64,000 nucleotides of DNA from Emticicia sp. C21. GTDB taxonomy: Bacteria > Bacteroidota > Bacteroidia > Cytophagales > Spirosomataceae. The notes beneath the pieces are model-generated. The model was not told where the DNA came from. It saw only the letters and a list, made by a program, of their open reading frames with translations, and made no database searches. The stretch lies in contig NZ_QVMT01000001.1 of the NCBI RefSeq assembly GCF_003418935.1, forward strand, positions 474,063 through 538,062, written 5' to 3'. Shown here in pieces: positions 18,220 through 25,723 of this stretch (within the stretch, counting starts at the first letter, position 1; each line of letters begins with the position of its first letter). The translations under genes were made by a program, and so were the position numbers.

Positions 18220-19461
18220 ATGAAACTAAATATTACCTGGAAAATTTTTATAGGTATGACCCTGGGTATCATTGTAGGATACTTCATGAATACCTATTTA
18301 AAATCTAACCCCGAAGAACTTGCCTCATGGAGTGTATACTTAAACCTGTTAAGCAAAATCTTCTTACGCTTGATAAAAATGATTATCGGGCCCTTGATTT
18401 TCTCGATACTTACCGTAGGTATTGCCAAATTAGGAGATTTTAAAACGGTAGGGCGTATCGGAGTAAAAACTTTGGGTTATTTCTACTTTGCTACCATTTT
18501 ATCCTTGTTAACAGGCTTGATTGCAGTTAATATCTTAAAACCGGGCAAAATGATGGAAATACCATTGCCGGAATCAGGAGCTGAAACAGGAATTGAATCA
18601 AAAAAGATGACTCTAGAAAACTTCTTCACGCATCTCTTCCCACAAAGTTTCTTTGAAGCATTAGCTACGAACGAAATCTTACAGATAGTAGTATTCTCTA
18701 TCTTTTTTGGTATTGCCACTGCCGCCATCGGCAACCATGGCAAAGTGATTATCAAAGGTCTGGACGCCGTTGCCGAGGTGATGTTTAAAATTGTAGGCTA
18801 CGTAATGGGCTTTGCTCCCTATGCCGTTTTTGGTGCAGTAGCAGCCGTAATTGCACAAAAAGGCTTAGGTATTTTAGGGGGTTATTTATATCTGATTATT
18901 TGTTTCTTTGCTACGCTGGCATTCTTTATACTGGTCGTCTTACCGCTTATTTGTCTGTTCACGAAAGTGCAGTATTGGAAATTATTAAAGTATGTAAAAG
19001 ATGCCTTGTTTTTATCATTCAGTACAGCTAGTTCAGAGGCATCAATGCCATTGCAGATTGAGCAATTGAAAAAATTCGGGGTATCTGAAAGAATCGTGAG
19101 TTTTGTCTTACCATTAGGTTATTCTTTCAATCTGGATGGCTCAATGATGTACATGACTTTTGCTACCGGATTTATTGCGCAAGCTTATAGCATTGATTTG
19201 TCGATTGGTCAGCAGGTGACAATGCTACTTACCTTATTGATAACAAGTAAAGGTATCGCCGGAGTACCTCGTGCCTCATTGGTGGTTATTGCTGGCACAA
19301 TGTCTTTATTTAACCTGCCTGCTGAGGGATTGATACTTTTATTTGCTGTTGACTGGTTATTAGATATGGGCCGTTCTGCTACATCAGTTGCGGGTAATGC
19401 CGTTGCCACTGCTATTGTTGCCAAGTGGGAGAATGAATTAGGGCCATCCCAGCCAGCATAA
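18220..19461 (+). CDS. Dicarboxylate/amino acid:cation symporter (DAACS)
   Basis: The 413-residue inner-membrane carrier couples uptake of glutamate, aspartate or C4-dicarboxylates to Na+ or H+. Motifs of the GltP/DctA family are visible: FLRLIKMIIGPLIFSIL near the N-terminus, the serine-rich SFSTASSEASMPL re-entrant loop, and GYSFNLDGSMMYM (the NMDGT equivalent). The ATG at 18220 is preferred over a TTG at 18184, because it gives the usual short N-terminus. It converges on the hydroxyproline-type operon and could supply it or remove its product, but this is only contextual. Confidence 0.93.
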   Translation: MKLNITWKIFIGMTLGIIVGYFMNTYLKSNPEELASWSVYLNLLSKIFLRLIKMIIGPLIFSILTVGIAKLGDFKTVGRIGVKTLGYFYFATILSLLTGLIAVNILKPGKMMEIPLPESGAETGIESKKMTLENFFTHLFPQSFFEALATNEILQIVVFSIFFGIATAAIGNHGKVIIKGLDAVAEVMFKIVGYVMGFAPYAVFGAVAAVIAQKGLGILGGYLYLIICFFATLAFFILVVLPLICLFTKVQYWKLLKYVKDALFLSFSTASSEASMPLQIEQLKKFGVSERIVSFVLPLGYSFNLDGSMMYMTFATGFIAQAYSIDLSIGQQVTMLLTLLITSKGIAGVPRASLVVIAGTMSLFNLPAEGLILLFAVDWLLDMGRSATSVAGNAVATAIVAKWENELGPSQPA

Positions 19462-19488
19462 TATAGAAACTACGTACTTATCATAAGC

Positions 19489-19519
19489 AAAAAATTCCAT
19501 CTTGACGATGGAATTTTTT
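19489..19519. terminator. Bidirectional terminator after the symporter
   Basis: AAAAAATTCCATC and GATGGAATTTTTT form a perfect 13-pair stem around a five-base loop. It serves the symporter and the convergent aminotransferase gene. Confidence 0.9.
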
Positions 19520-19526
19520 GTTAGAC

Positions 19527-20696
19527 TTATTTCAAACTTTTATCTAGTACCTCAACCAAATTCCACATATCTTCTTCTGAATTATAAACATTGAGAGATA
19601 TCCGAATAGCTACTCCTCTATTAGAAATAATGATTTTATTGCTTAATAACTGCTCTGTGAAACTTTGATTATCTACTCCTTGTGGTAAGCTGATGCCCAA
19701 CAAATGATGTCCTCTATAAGCTTTAGTTTCAAGGCTACAACCTAGGCTCACTAAGGCTTCTAAAGGTTTTTGTGTGATGGTTTGGCAATACTGCTGGATA
19801 TTATCTACACCCAAATCAACAATGTAAGAAAGGGCATCTTCCAACATCGGCAATTGAATGAATTGCGAATACTCTCCGGCATTGTATCGTTGTGCAAAAG
19901 GGCGATAATCTTTTTGATAGTTGATTAATTGGGCAAATTTGTCGCTGTTTACACGGTTCAACCATGATTCTTCTACTGGAACACCCTCATCAAAAAACTC
20001 ACCGAAATAAGCCAAACCAATACTGTAAGGCCCTAACAACCATTTATATCCGGCACAAATTACTGCATCCGGTTGAATGCTTTGCACATCAAAATCCATT
20101 GCTCCAACCGATTGCGTGGCATCCACAATCATTAAAGCACCTACTTCTTTACAACGCTTGGAAATTTCTACCAGATTGAACTTTACACCATATATCCAAT
20201 GGATATTCGGTACGACTACCATTGCGGTTTCATGCGTGATTTCATTCAATATCCTTTCATTCCATAGCTGTCCACGATTTTCTAAAGTATCCGGTTTGGC
20301 AATAGTGTTATAACTTAAGGACAACTGTTGACTCAATCTCTCGAAAGCATATACATTATTTGGAAACTCGTCCTGGATCAATATAATATGCTTTTTAGCT
20401 GAAATATCAGGCAGACGATGCAGGTTACTAGCCACTACAGCCATCCCATAAGATACCGCTGAAATAATCGCTACCCGTTGTGGATTCTTTATATTAAGCA
20501 ACCTCGCAAATAGTTTTTGCACTCTTTCAGCGGGTTCAAAGTGGCTTTTGGGGTCAATCATGAAAGGTCGGCTTGCTTTCATGAGCATTCCCTCATTACC
20601 CTTTTCTATCGAGGTTTTAAGCATTGGAGCATAAGCAGCCCCGTTGAGATAGGTGATACCTTCTTCTAATACAAATAAATGTTTCTGGTTAGTCAT
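19527..20696 (-). CDS. Class V-fold PLP-dependent aminotransferase-like enzyme
   Basis: The 389-residue cytosolic PLP enzyme has the Schiff-base lysine K218 in CAGYKWLLGPY and D192 in IVDATQSVGAMDFD, which contacts the pyridine nitrogen. The overall pattern is that of the isopenicillin epimerase/cysteine desulfurase-like group. Its start overlaps the upstream oxidoreductase stop by eight bases, so the two are translationally linked. It is the last gene of the hydroxyproline-type operon, where no aminotransferase is needed by the classical route, so its substrate is open. Confidence 0.85.
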   Translation of the reverse strand: MTNQKHLFVLEEGITYLNGAAYAPMLKTSIEKGNEGMLMKASRPFMIDPKSHFEPAERVQKLFARLLNIKNPQRVAIISAVSYGMAVVASNLHRLPDISAKKHIILIQDEFPNNVYAFERLSQQLSLSYNTIAKPDTLENRGQLWNERILNEITHETAMVVVPNIHWIYGVKFNLVEISKRCKEVGALMIVDATQSVGAMDFDVQSIQPDAVICAGYKWLLGPYSIGLAYFGEFFDEGVPVEESWLNRVNSDKFAQLINYQKDYRPFAQRYNAGEYSQFIQLPMLEDALSYIVDLGVDNIQQYCQTITQKPLEALVSLGCSLETKAYRGHHLLGISLPQGVDNQSFTEQLLSNKIIISNRGVAIRISLNVYNSEEDMWNLVEVLDKSLK

Positions 20697-21978
20697 ATCT
20701 TTCCGGCTTATACAGCGAAATATCTATGCTTGTTTGCTCATTATCAACAATTTCCTGCACTAATTTCCCAGTGCCGGGTGCAAGGCTCAATCCCATCATA
20801 GCATGACCCGAAGCAATAATCAGGTTTTTGTATTTTTTAGTACGCCCGATATAAGGTAATCCATCGGGTGAACAAGGTCTTAGCCCAGACCAGACTTTCT
20901 CCTGTTTAGGTACTTCTATGGAATAATCAGGAAAGAACTCAGGAACGGCTTTGATAATTCCCCTCACCCGATTCATATTAATATCCTGATTGATGCCTCC
21001 GATTTCCATTGTACCGCCAAAGCGAATCAGGTTATCAGCCATTGGGGTAATGGCTACTCTTGCTTCTAATAAAATAGAGGGAATATTTAGTTTTTTACCT
21101 TTCTGTTGTTGAAGCGTAGTACTATAACCCTTCCCTGCCTGCATAGGTAAGTTAATATTCAATTGCTTGGCCAATGTCTGTGACCAAGAGCCAGTTGCAA
21201 TAATTAACTCTCCAACTGCAATCGTTTTATCTGATTGCGTTTTGATGCTTTTAATAGTACCATTTTCTGATTCAAAAGCTATTACTTCAGTATTATACAG
21301 AAATTCAACCCCTTGTTTTTGCAATAAGTCTTTCAGTTTCTTTACCAAAGCATTTGGGTATAGACTGGCATCACCCGGATAATATACTGCTCCTGCTACA
21401 TCTGGTTTTACTTCAGGCTCTAGCTGATTCAAAGCTGCTCTGTCTAAGACTCTTGCTTCAATACCTAGTTTATTAGCAGTTTCGGCTACTTCTGCTTCTT
21501 CATGAAAATTATGCTCGGTTTTGCAAAGCATCATCAAGCCCTTCTCCTCAAATGAAAAGTCGTTTTTCTCATCTTTGGCAAAATCCTGGTAGAGTTTTTT
21601 AGCCAATAGGCTTATATCTCGCAGAGCAGGCATCGCTTTTTCTACCTGCTTAGCATTAGCTGCCTTGGAAAACTTAAGTCCCCATGAAATTAAATCCCAA
21701 TTCAAGCGGGGTTTTACATAGAAAGGGCTTTCTGAATTAAACATCCAGCGAATACCTTTCTCTATCATACCCGGTACTGCCAGCGGAATGAAGTGGCTGG
21801 GCACTATCATACCTGCATTGCCATATGAACAACCATCAGCGCCATCAGTACGCTCAATAATGGTTACCTTATGTCCTTTTTGTTGTAGATAATAAGCTGA
21901 GTACAACCCTATAATCCCACTACCTATGATGACAACCTGGGGCGCAATAACCTGCGGAGCATTTGCTTTTGTAGCCAT
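20689..21978 (-). CDS. DadA-like FAD-dependent D-amino acid (hydroxyproline) oxidoreductase
   Basis: The 429-residue flavoprotein has the dinucleotide motif GSGIIG at residues 19-24 with a glycine-rich ADGCSYGNAGMI segment shortly after, and a C-terminal GLRPCSPDGLPYIG and ASGHAMMGLSLAPGTG typical of DadA/glycine oxidase relatives. Placed after a hydroxyproline epimerase and a DHDPS-family deaminase, it most likely oxidises cis-4-hydroxy-D-proline to the pyrroline. It lies 22 bases after the epimerase gene. Alternative D-amino acid substrates remain possible. Confidence 0.88.
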   Translation of the reverse strand: MATKANAPQVIAPQVVIIGSGIIGLYSAYYLQQKGHKVTIIERTDGADGCSYGNAGMIVPSHFIPLAVPGMIEKGIRWMFNSESPFYVKPRLNWDLISWGLKFSKAANAKQVEKAMPALRDISLLAKKLYQDFAKDEKNDFSFEEKGLMMLCKTEHNFHEEAEVAETANKLGIEARVLDRAALNQLEPEVKPDVAGAVYYPGDASLYPNALVKKLKDLLQKQGVEFLYNTEVIAFESENGTIKSIKTQSDKTIAVGELIIATGSWSQTLAKQLNINLPMQAGKGYSTTLQQQKGKKLNIPSILLEARVAITPMADNLIRFGGTMEIGGINQDINMNRVRGIIKAVPEFFPDYSIEVPKQEKVWSGLRPCSPDGLPYIGRTKKYKNLIIASGHAMMGLSLAPGTGKLVQEIVDNEQTSIDISLYKPERYD

Positions 21979-22000
21979 GAATATGTCTATTATAAATATC

Positions 22001-23002
22001 TTATATCACCTGAAAACCGAAGGCATAAGGGTCGTCCTGGTCGTCAATCATAATGGTATTATTACCATAGATTCTTGCCCAACCCTCAACACTTGGGTAA
22101 ATGGCATCGAAATCACCAACTTTGGTTGTACCCTCAATACGCCCAATAAATTTACTACCAATAATACTTTCATGCACAAATTCATCCCCCGCTTTCAATT
22201 TACCTTTGGCTGCCCATTGCGCCATACGGGCTGATGTACCAGTGCCACAAGGTGAGCGGTCAATGGCTTTATCGCCATAAAAAACCGCATTGCGAGCCGT
22301 TGAAGTCGGGTCAATTACTTTACCTGTCCACTCAATATGGCTTAAGCCATTAATGGTTGGATTTTCAGGGTGCACAAACGTATGTTTTTCGTTGATACGG
22401 TCTCTTAATACTCTTGCCCAGGCAATTAGCTGATCTGCTTTGAAATATTCCAAGCCCGGGAAATTCTCCTGGACATCAACAATGGCATAGTAGTTTCCAC
22501 CATAGGCTACATCCACTTTCAAGGTACCCAAATCAGGGCATTCTACTTCAATAGCTTCAGCAGCTAAAAACGATGCTACATTGGTTAGTTTTACTGATTT
22601 TACCTTACTCCCTTCTTGCTTATACTCAATCATGACCAAACCTGCCGGAGCTTCCATTCTCACAAACCCAGGCTTTTTAGGCTGAATCAATCCATGCTCA
22701 ATGGCAATGGTTATAGTACCAATTGTGCCGTGTCCACACATTGGTAAACAGCCACTGGTTTCAATAAACAACACAGCTACGTCGTTTGCGGGGTCATGAG
22801 GTGGGTAAAGGATACTTCCCGACATCATGTCGTGTCCGCGAGGTTCAAACATTAATCCCTTGCGTATCCAGTCGTATTCACGCAAAAAATGCTGTCTTTT
22901 TTCAGACATATTTTTGCCTTCCAATATCGGCCCTCCTCCGGCAACCAATCTCACCGGATTTCCACAGGTATGGGCATCTATACAAAAAAAGCTCTTTACC
23001 AT
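22001..23002 (-). CDS. 4-hydroxyproline 2-epimerase (proline racemase family)
   Basis: The 333-residue cytosolic epimerase would convert trans-4-hydroxy-L-proline to cis-4-hydroxy-D-proline by a two-base mechanism. Both catalytic cysteines are present: C89 in PMCGHGTIG and C252 in SPCGTGTSA. A threonine at the second position would have indicated a 3-hydroxyproline dehydratase, so epimerase/racemase is favoured. It lies eight bases downstream of the DHDPS-family gene. Proline racemase activity cannot be ruled out from sequence alone. Confidence 0.9.
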   Translation of the reverse strand: MVKSFFCIDAHTCGNPVRLVAGGGPILEGKNMSEKRQHFLREYDWIRKGLMFEPRGHDMMSGSILYPPHDPANDVAVLFIETSGCLPMCGHGTIGTITIAIEHGLIQPKKPGFVRMEAPAGLVMIEYKQEGSKVKSVKLTNVASFLAAEAIEVECPDLGTLKVDVAYGGNYYAIVDVQENFPGLEYFKADQLIAWARVLRDRINEKHTFVHPENPTINGLSHIEWTGKVIDPTSTARNAVFYGDKAIDRSPCGTGTSARMAQWAAKGKLKAGDEFVHESIIGSKFIGRIEGTTKVGDFDAIYPSVEGWARIYGNNTIMIDDQDDPYAFGFQVI

Positions 23003-23010
23003 ATCTTTAA

Positions 23011-23916
23011 TCAGAATTGAGGTAATACAGGTCTTGTTGCCAAAGAATCGTTAATAACTTTCAATACACGTTCGCGTTCTTCACCCACTAATGGCAATCG
23101 TGGCTCGCGCACCCATTCTGTGCCTAATCCTGTTGCTACCTCCGCTAATTTGATGTTTTGTACAAATTTAGTAGAAACATCTAAATGCATCAATGGGAAA
23201 TGCCAACGATAAATCGCTCTGGCTTCTTCAATACGGCCTTGTTTTACTAATTCATAAATCGCCACAGTTTCACGCGGAAAAGCATCTACTAAACCTGCTA
23301 CCCAACCATCAGCACCCATTACCAGACTTTCAAAGGCTAAATCATCTACACCCGAGAGAATCTTGAATCTATCTCCTAATGAATTGATAATATCAGTCAT
23401 GTACCGAATATCACCTGTCGACTCTTTCATGGCTTCAAAGTGCGGATTTGCCGCCAGTTCATGAAACATCGGAATAGAGATAAAAGTCTTATAGGCCAGT
23501 GGGTTGTTATAAGCCATTACCGGTAAATCTGTTGAATCAGCTACTTTATGCAAATAATGTAAAGTCTCTCTATCGTCAGATGGGTAGCGCATCGGTGGCA
23601 GCAACATAAAACCCTCTGCACCCGTTTGCTCACATTCTTTGGCAAAAGCAATTGCCTCACGGGTAACACATTCAGCAATACAAATCACTAAAGGCACTCT
23701 GCCCGCAATAGTATTCTTAGCAGTTTCAAGCAATGTCAGTTTCTCCTCTTTAGTTAAAGTACCATTTTCACCTAAAGAGCCACAGATGATAATGCCATGC
23801 ACACCTGCTTTGATTTGTTCATCGATGTTAAAAGAGAAAGTTTTTAAATCAAGACTTTCGTCCTGAAAAAAATTAGTAGTTACTGCCGGATAAACGCCTG
23901 TCCAGGAAGGTTTCAT
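23011..23916 (-). CDS. DHDPS-family lyase, probable pyrroline-4-hydroxy-2-carboxylate deaminase
   Basis: The 301-residue class I aldolase-fold enzyme has K164 (AMKESTG) as the Schiff-base lysine, Y136 (MAYNNP) and the GSLGENGTL substrate loop at 46-54. In hydroxyproline catabolism a DHDPS-family member deaminates pyrroline-4-hydroxy-2-carboxylate to alpha-ketoglutarate semialdehyde; context is the main reason for this call. It is the first gene of the operon, with a candidate -7 box 41 bases upstream and a divergent AraC regulator. Confidence 0.85.
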   Translation of the reverse strand: MKPSWTGVYPAVTTNFFQDESLDLKTFSFNIDEQIKAGVHGIIICGSLGENGTLTKEEKLTLLETAKNTIAGRVPLVICIAECVTREAIAFAKECEQTGAEGFMLLPPMRYPSDDRETLHYLHKVADSTDLPVMAYNNPLAYKTFISIPMFHELAANPHFEAMKESTGDIRYMTDIINSLGDRFKILSGVDDLAFESLVMGADGWVAGLVDAFPRETVAIYELVKQGRIEEARAIYRWHFPLMHLDVSTKFVQNIKLAEVATGLGTEWVREPRLPLVGEERERVLKVINDSLATRPVLPQF

Positions 23917-23957
23917 ATTGAGTAGTATAAGATAATAAATGATTCTATTTGATGATA

Positions 23958-23965
23958 CAAAGCTA
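23958..23965 (-). promoter_or_regulatory. Candidate -7 box of the hydroxyproline-type operon
   Basis: On the minus strand this reads TAGCTTTG, matching TAnnTTTG, and lies 41 bases before the first gene of the operon. TTTG motifs occur upstream but not at an ideal spacing. Confidence 0.45.
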
Positions 23966-23992
23966 TAGTTTACAAATCACAAAAACCTATGT

Positions 23993-24038
23993 TTGTTTCA
24001 CTATTAGTTATACTTTTTTATCCCGAATAGTTGTTTCA
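23993..24038. promoter_or_regulatory. Direct repeat TTGTTTCA, possible AraC-type operator
   Basis: TTGTTTCA occurs at 23993-24000 and again at 24031-24038 in the divergent spacer between the operon and its AraC-family gene, 38 bases apart (near 3.6 helical turns). The position suits an activator binding site, but the assignment is inference. Confidence 0.35.
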
Positions 24039-24102
24039 TAATTTATATTGGGGTAAATTAGTATTTGTCAATTAAAGTTTACCACGTCTCTACAAAAATT
24101 TC

Positions 24103-24969
24103 ATGAAACCTCTACTCTTCCGAATCCCCAAAACAGAAACAGAATCGTTTCGTGTGCAGATTGATGATTTGCCCTATTTTTATGATACGTTGCATTTTCA
24201 TCCTGAATGGCAGATAACGCTTATACTGGAGGGTACAGGAACACAGTTTGTAGGTGATAATGTAGAACGTTTTCAGCCCTATGATATATATTTCTTAGGT
24301 AGCAATTTACCCCATGTTTTTCGGAGTGATGCTGAATATTATAATGATAATTTAAGGGCTTATTCTATATCAATCTATTTCAGAGGTGATATTTTAGGCG
24401 AAAACTTCTTTGATATTCCAGAAACGCTTCACCTAAAAAGTCTGCTGAACGAAGCATCAAGAGGATTCAGAATCAGAAATAAAGAAGCTAATGAACTGAC
24501 AACCTTAGTTGAATCTATTATTCATAAAAAAGGATTTGAAAAACTCCTGACTTTTCTTGAAATACTGAATGCACTTTCAGTATCCCCTGATAAAGAATAT
24601 CTTTCAAGCATCACATATCAAAGCACGCAAAAAGAGACTGATAATCAACGGATAAATGATGTATTTGAGTTTTTGATGCGGAATTATGAGCGTGAAGTAA
24701 ATCTGGAAGAAGTAGCGGGAATCGCTAATATGACTCCTAATGCTTTCTGTCGTTTTTTCAAACTAAGAACCCGAAAGACTTTCTCAGAATTTTTGAATGA
24801 TATTCGTATTGGTCATGCCTGCCGTATGTTGCAAAGTAGCGATAATAGCGTGCTGGAAGTTTGTTTTGCCAATGGATTTAACAACGTGTCCAATTTTAAC
24901 CGCCAGTTCAAAAACCGCACTAAAATGACACCAAGTGCTTATTTGAGAAGATATGACAACAATACTTAA
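24103..24969 (+). CDS. AraC-family transcriptional regulator
   Basis: The 288-residue regulator has an N-terminal cupin-like sensing domain (about 1-150, HFHPEWQITLILEGTG). The C-terminal double helix-turn-helix of the AraC/XylS family covers about 185-285, with VNLEEVAGIANMTPNAFCR and SVLEVCFANGFNNVSNFNRQF as the two HTH units. It is divergent from the hydroxyproline-type operon and probably activates it in response to a hydroxyproline-derived effector. Confidence 0.9.
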   Translation: MKPLLFRIPKTETESFRVQIDDLPYFYDTLHFHPEWQITLILEGTGTQFVGDNVERFQPYDIYFLGSNLPHVFRSDAEYYNDNLRAYSISIYFRGDILGENFFDIPETLHLKSLLNEASRGFRIRNKEANELTTLVESIIHKKGFEKLLTFLEILNALSVSPDKEYLSSITYQSTQKETDNQRINDVFEFLMRNYEREVNLEEVAGIANMTPNAFCRFFKLRTRKTFSEFLNDIRIGHACRMLQSSDNSVLEVCFANGFNNVSNFNRQFKNRTKMTPSAYLRRYDNNT

Positions 24970-24981
24970 AATTAATTTTTA

Positions 24982-24989
24982 TAACTTTG
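24982..24989 (+). promoter_or_regulatory. Candidate -7 box upstream of the Hpt gene
   Basis: TAACTTTG matches the Bacteroidota -7 consensus, just after the araC-type gene and 151 bases before the Hpt gene. No -33 element is evident. Confidence 0.35.
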
Positions 24990-25140
24990 CACAAGTTTCT
25001 CCACCATATTCTTTACATGGTATAGTTTTTGACCTAGTTATACCTGACACTTACAGACAATTTTTGCTTATGCTAAAAAATGAGTTTTATTTTTTTGCAA
25101 AAATTAAAATAGGATAGACCAAGTCCTTTACCAATCTATT

Positions 25141-25506
25141 ATGTTCGAAACACATCAGTTTAATCCGGTTCTTGACAAAGAATTTCTCATGGAAAATTAT
25201 GATACGACTGAGTATCTGGTTGAAGTTCTAGGCGATTTTTTAGCACTTATGCCTGAAGAAATTGAGGAAATTAAGACAGCACAAGCTGAAAAAGATAAGG
25301 ATACAGTAGTAAAGAAAATTCATGCCATAAGCTCAGCTGTAGGCTTTGTAGGCGGTATTGAGTTATCAGATCGTATGAAAAAATTTGAGGTAAAAGCAAA
25401 AACTGACCCCGATTTTGACATTACAAACCAAGAATCTAATGCACTGGTTAATGAAATAGATGCCTTTATTGGTATCATTCAGGAAGAATATAATCAATTG
25501 AGTTAA
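25141..25506 (+). CDS. Hpt-domain phosphotransfer protein
   Basis: The 121-residue all-helical protein has a histidine phosphotransfer signature around H61 (KKIHAISSAVGFVGGIELSD), matching the Hpt pattern in which the phosphorylated His is followed by a small-residue turn. It is freestanding and is followed, after its own terminator, by a hybrid histidine kinase that lacks an Hpt domain. It probably carries phosphate from that kinase's receiver to an unknown regulator. Confidence 0.8.
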   Translation: MFETHQFNPVLDKEFLMENYDTTEYLVEVLGDFLALMPEEIEEIKTAQAEKDKDTVVKKIHAISSAVGFVGGIELSDRMKKFEVKAKTDPDFDITNQESNALVNEIDAFIGIIQEEYNQLS

Positions 25507-25536
25507 GTAATTTTTCTACTATATATAAAACCTTAC

Positions 25537-25571
25537 AAGCACCTCGATTGCCTAAAATCCGGGTGCTTTTC
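25537..25571 (+). terminator. Terminator after the Hpt gene
   Basis: AAGCACC (25537-25543) pairs with GGGTGCTT (25561-25568) over a 17-base loop, followed by TTTTC. The stem is short but clear. Confidence 0.6.
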
Positions 25572-25723
25572 TTCGATATTTTTCAGTTTTTTATTTGAAT
25601 TTAATCTTATTAAAAAAAATAATTATTAAGCGGTAGCATCGTGTTTATATCATTTGCTTGGCTTGATTTTTGCTTTATTTCGGGTAATAGGATGTCTCAA
25701 ATTTTCAGGCAACGATACCCACT

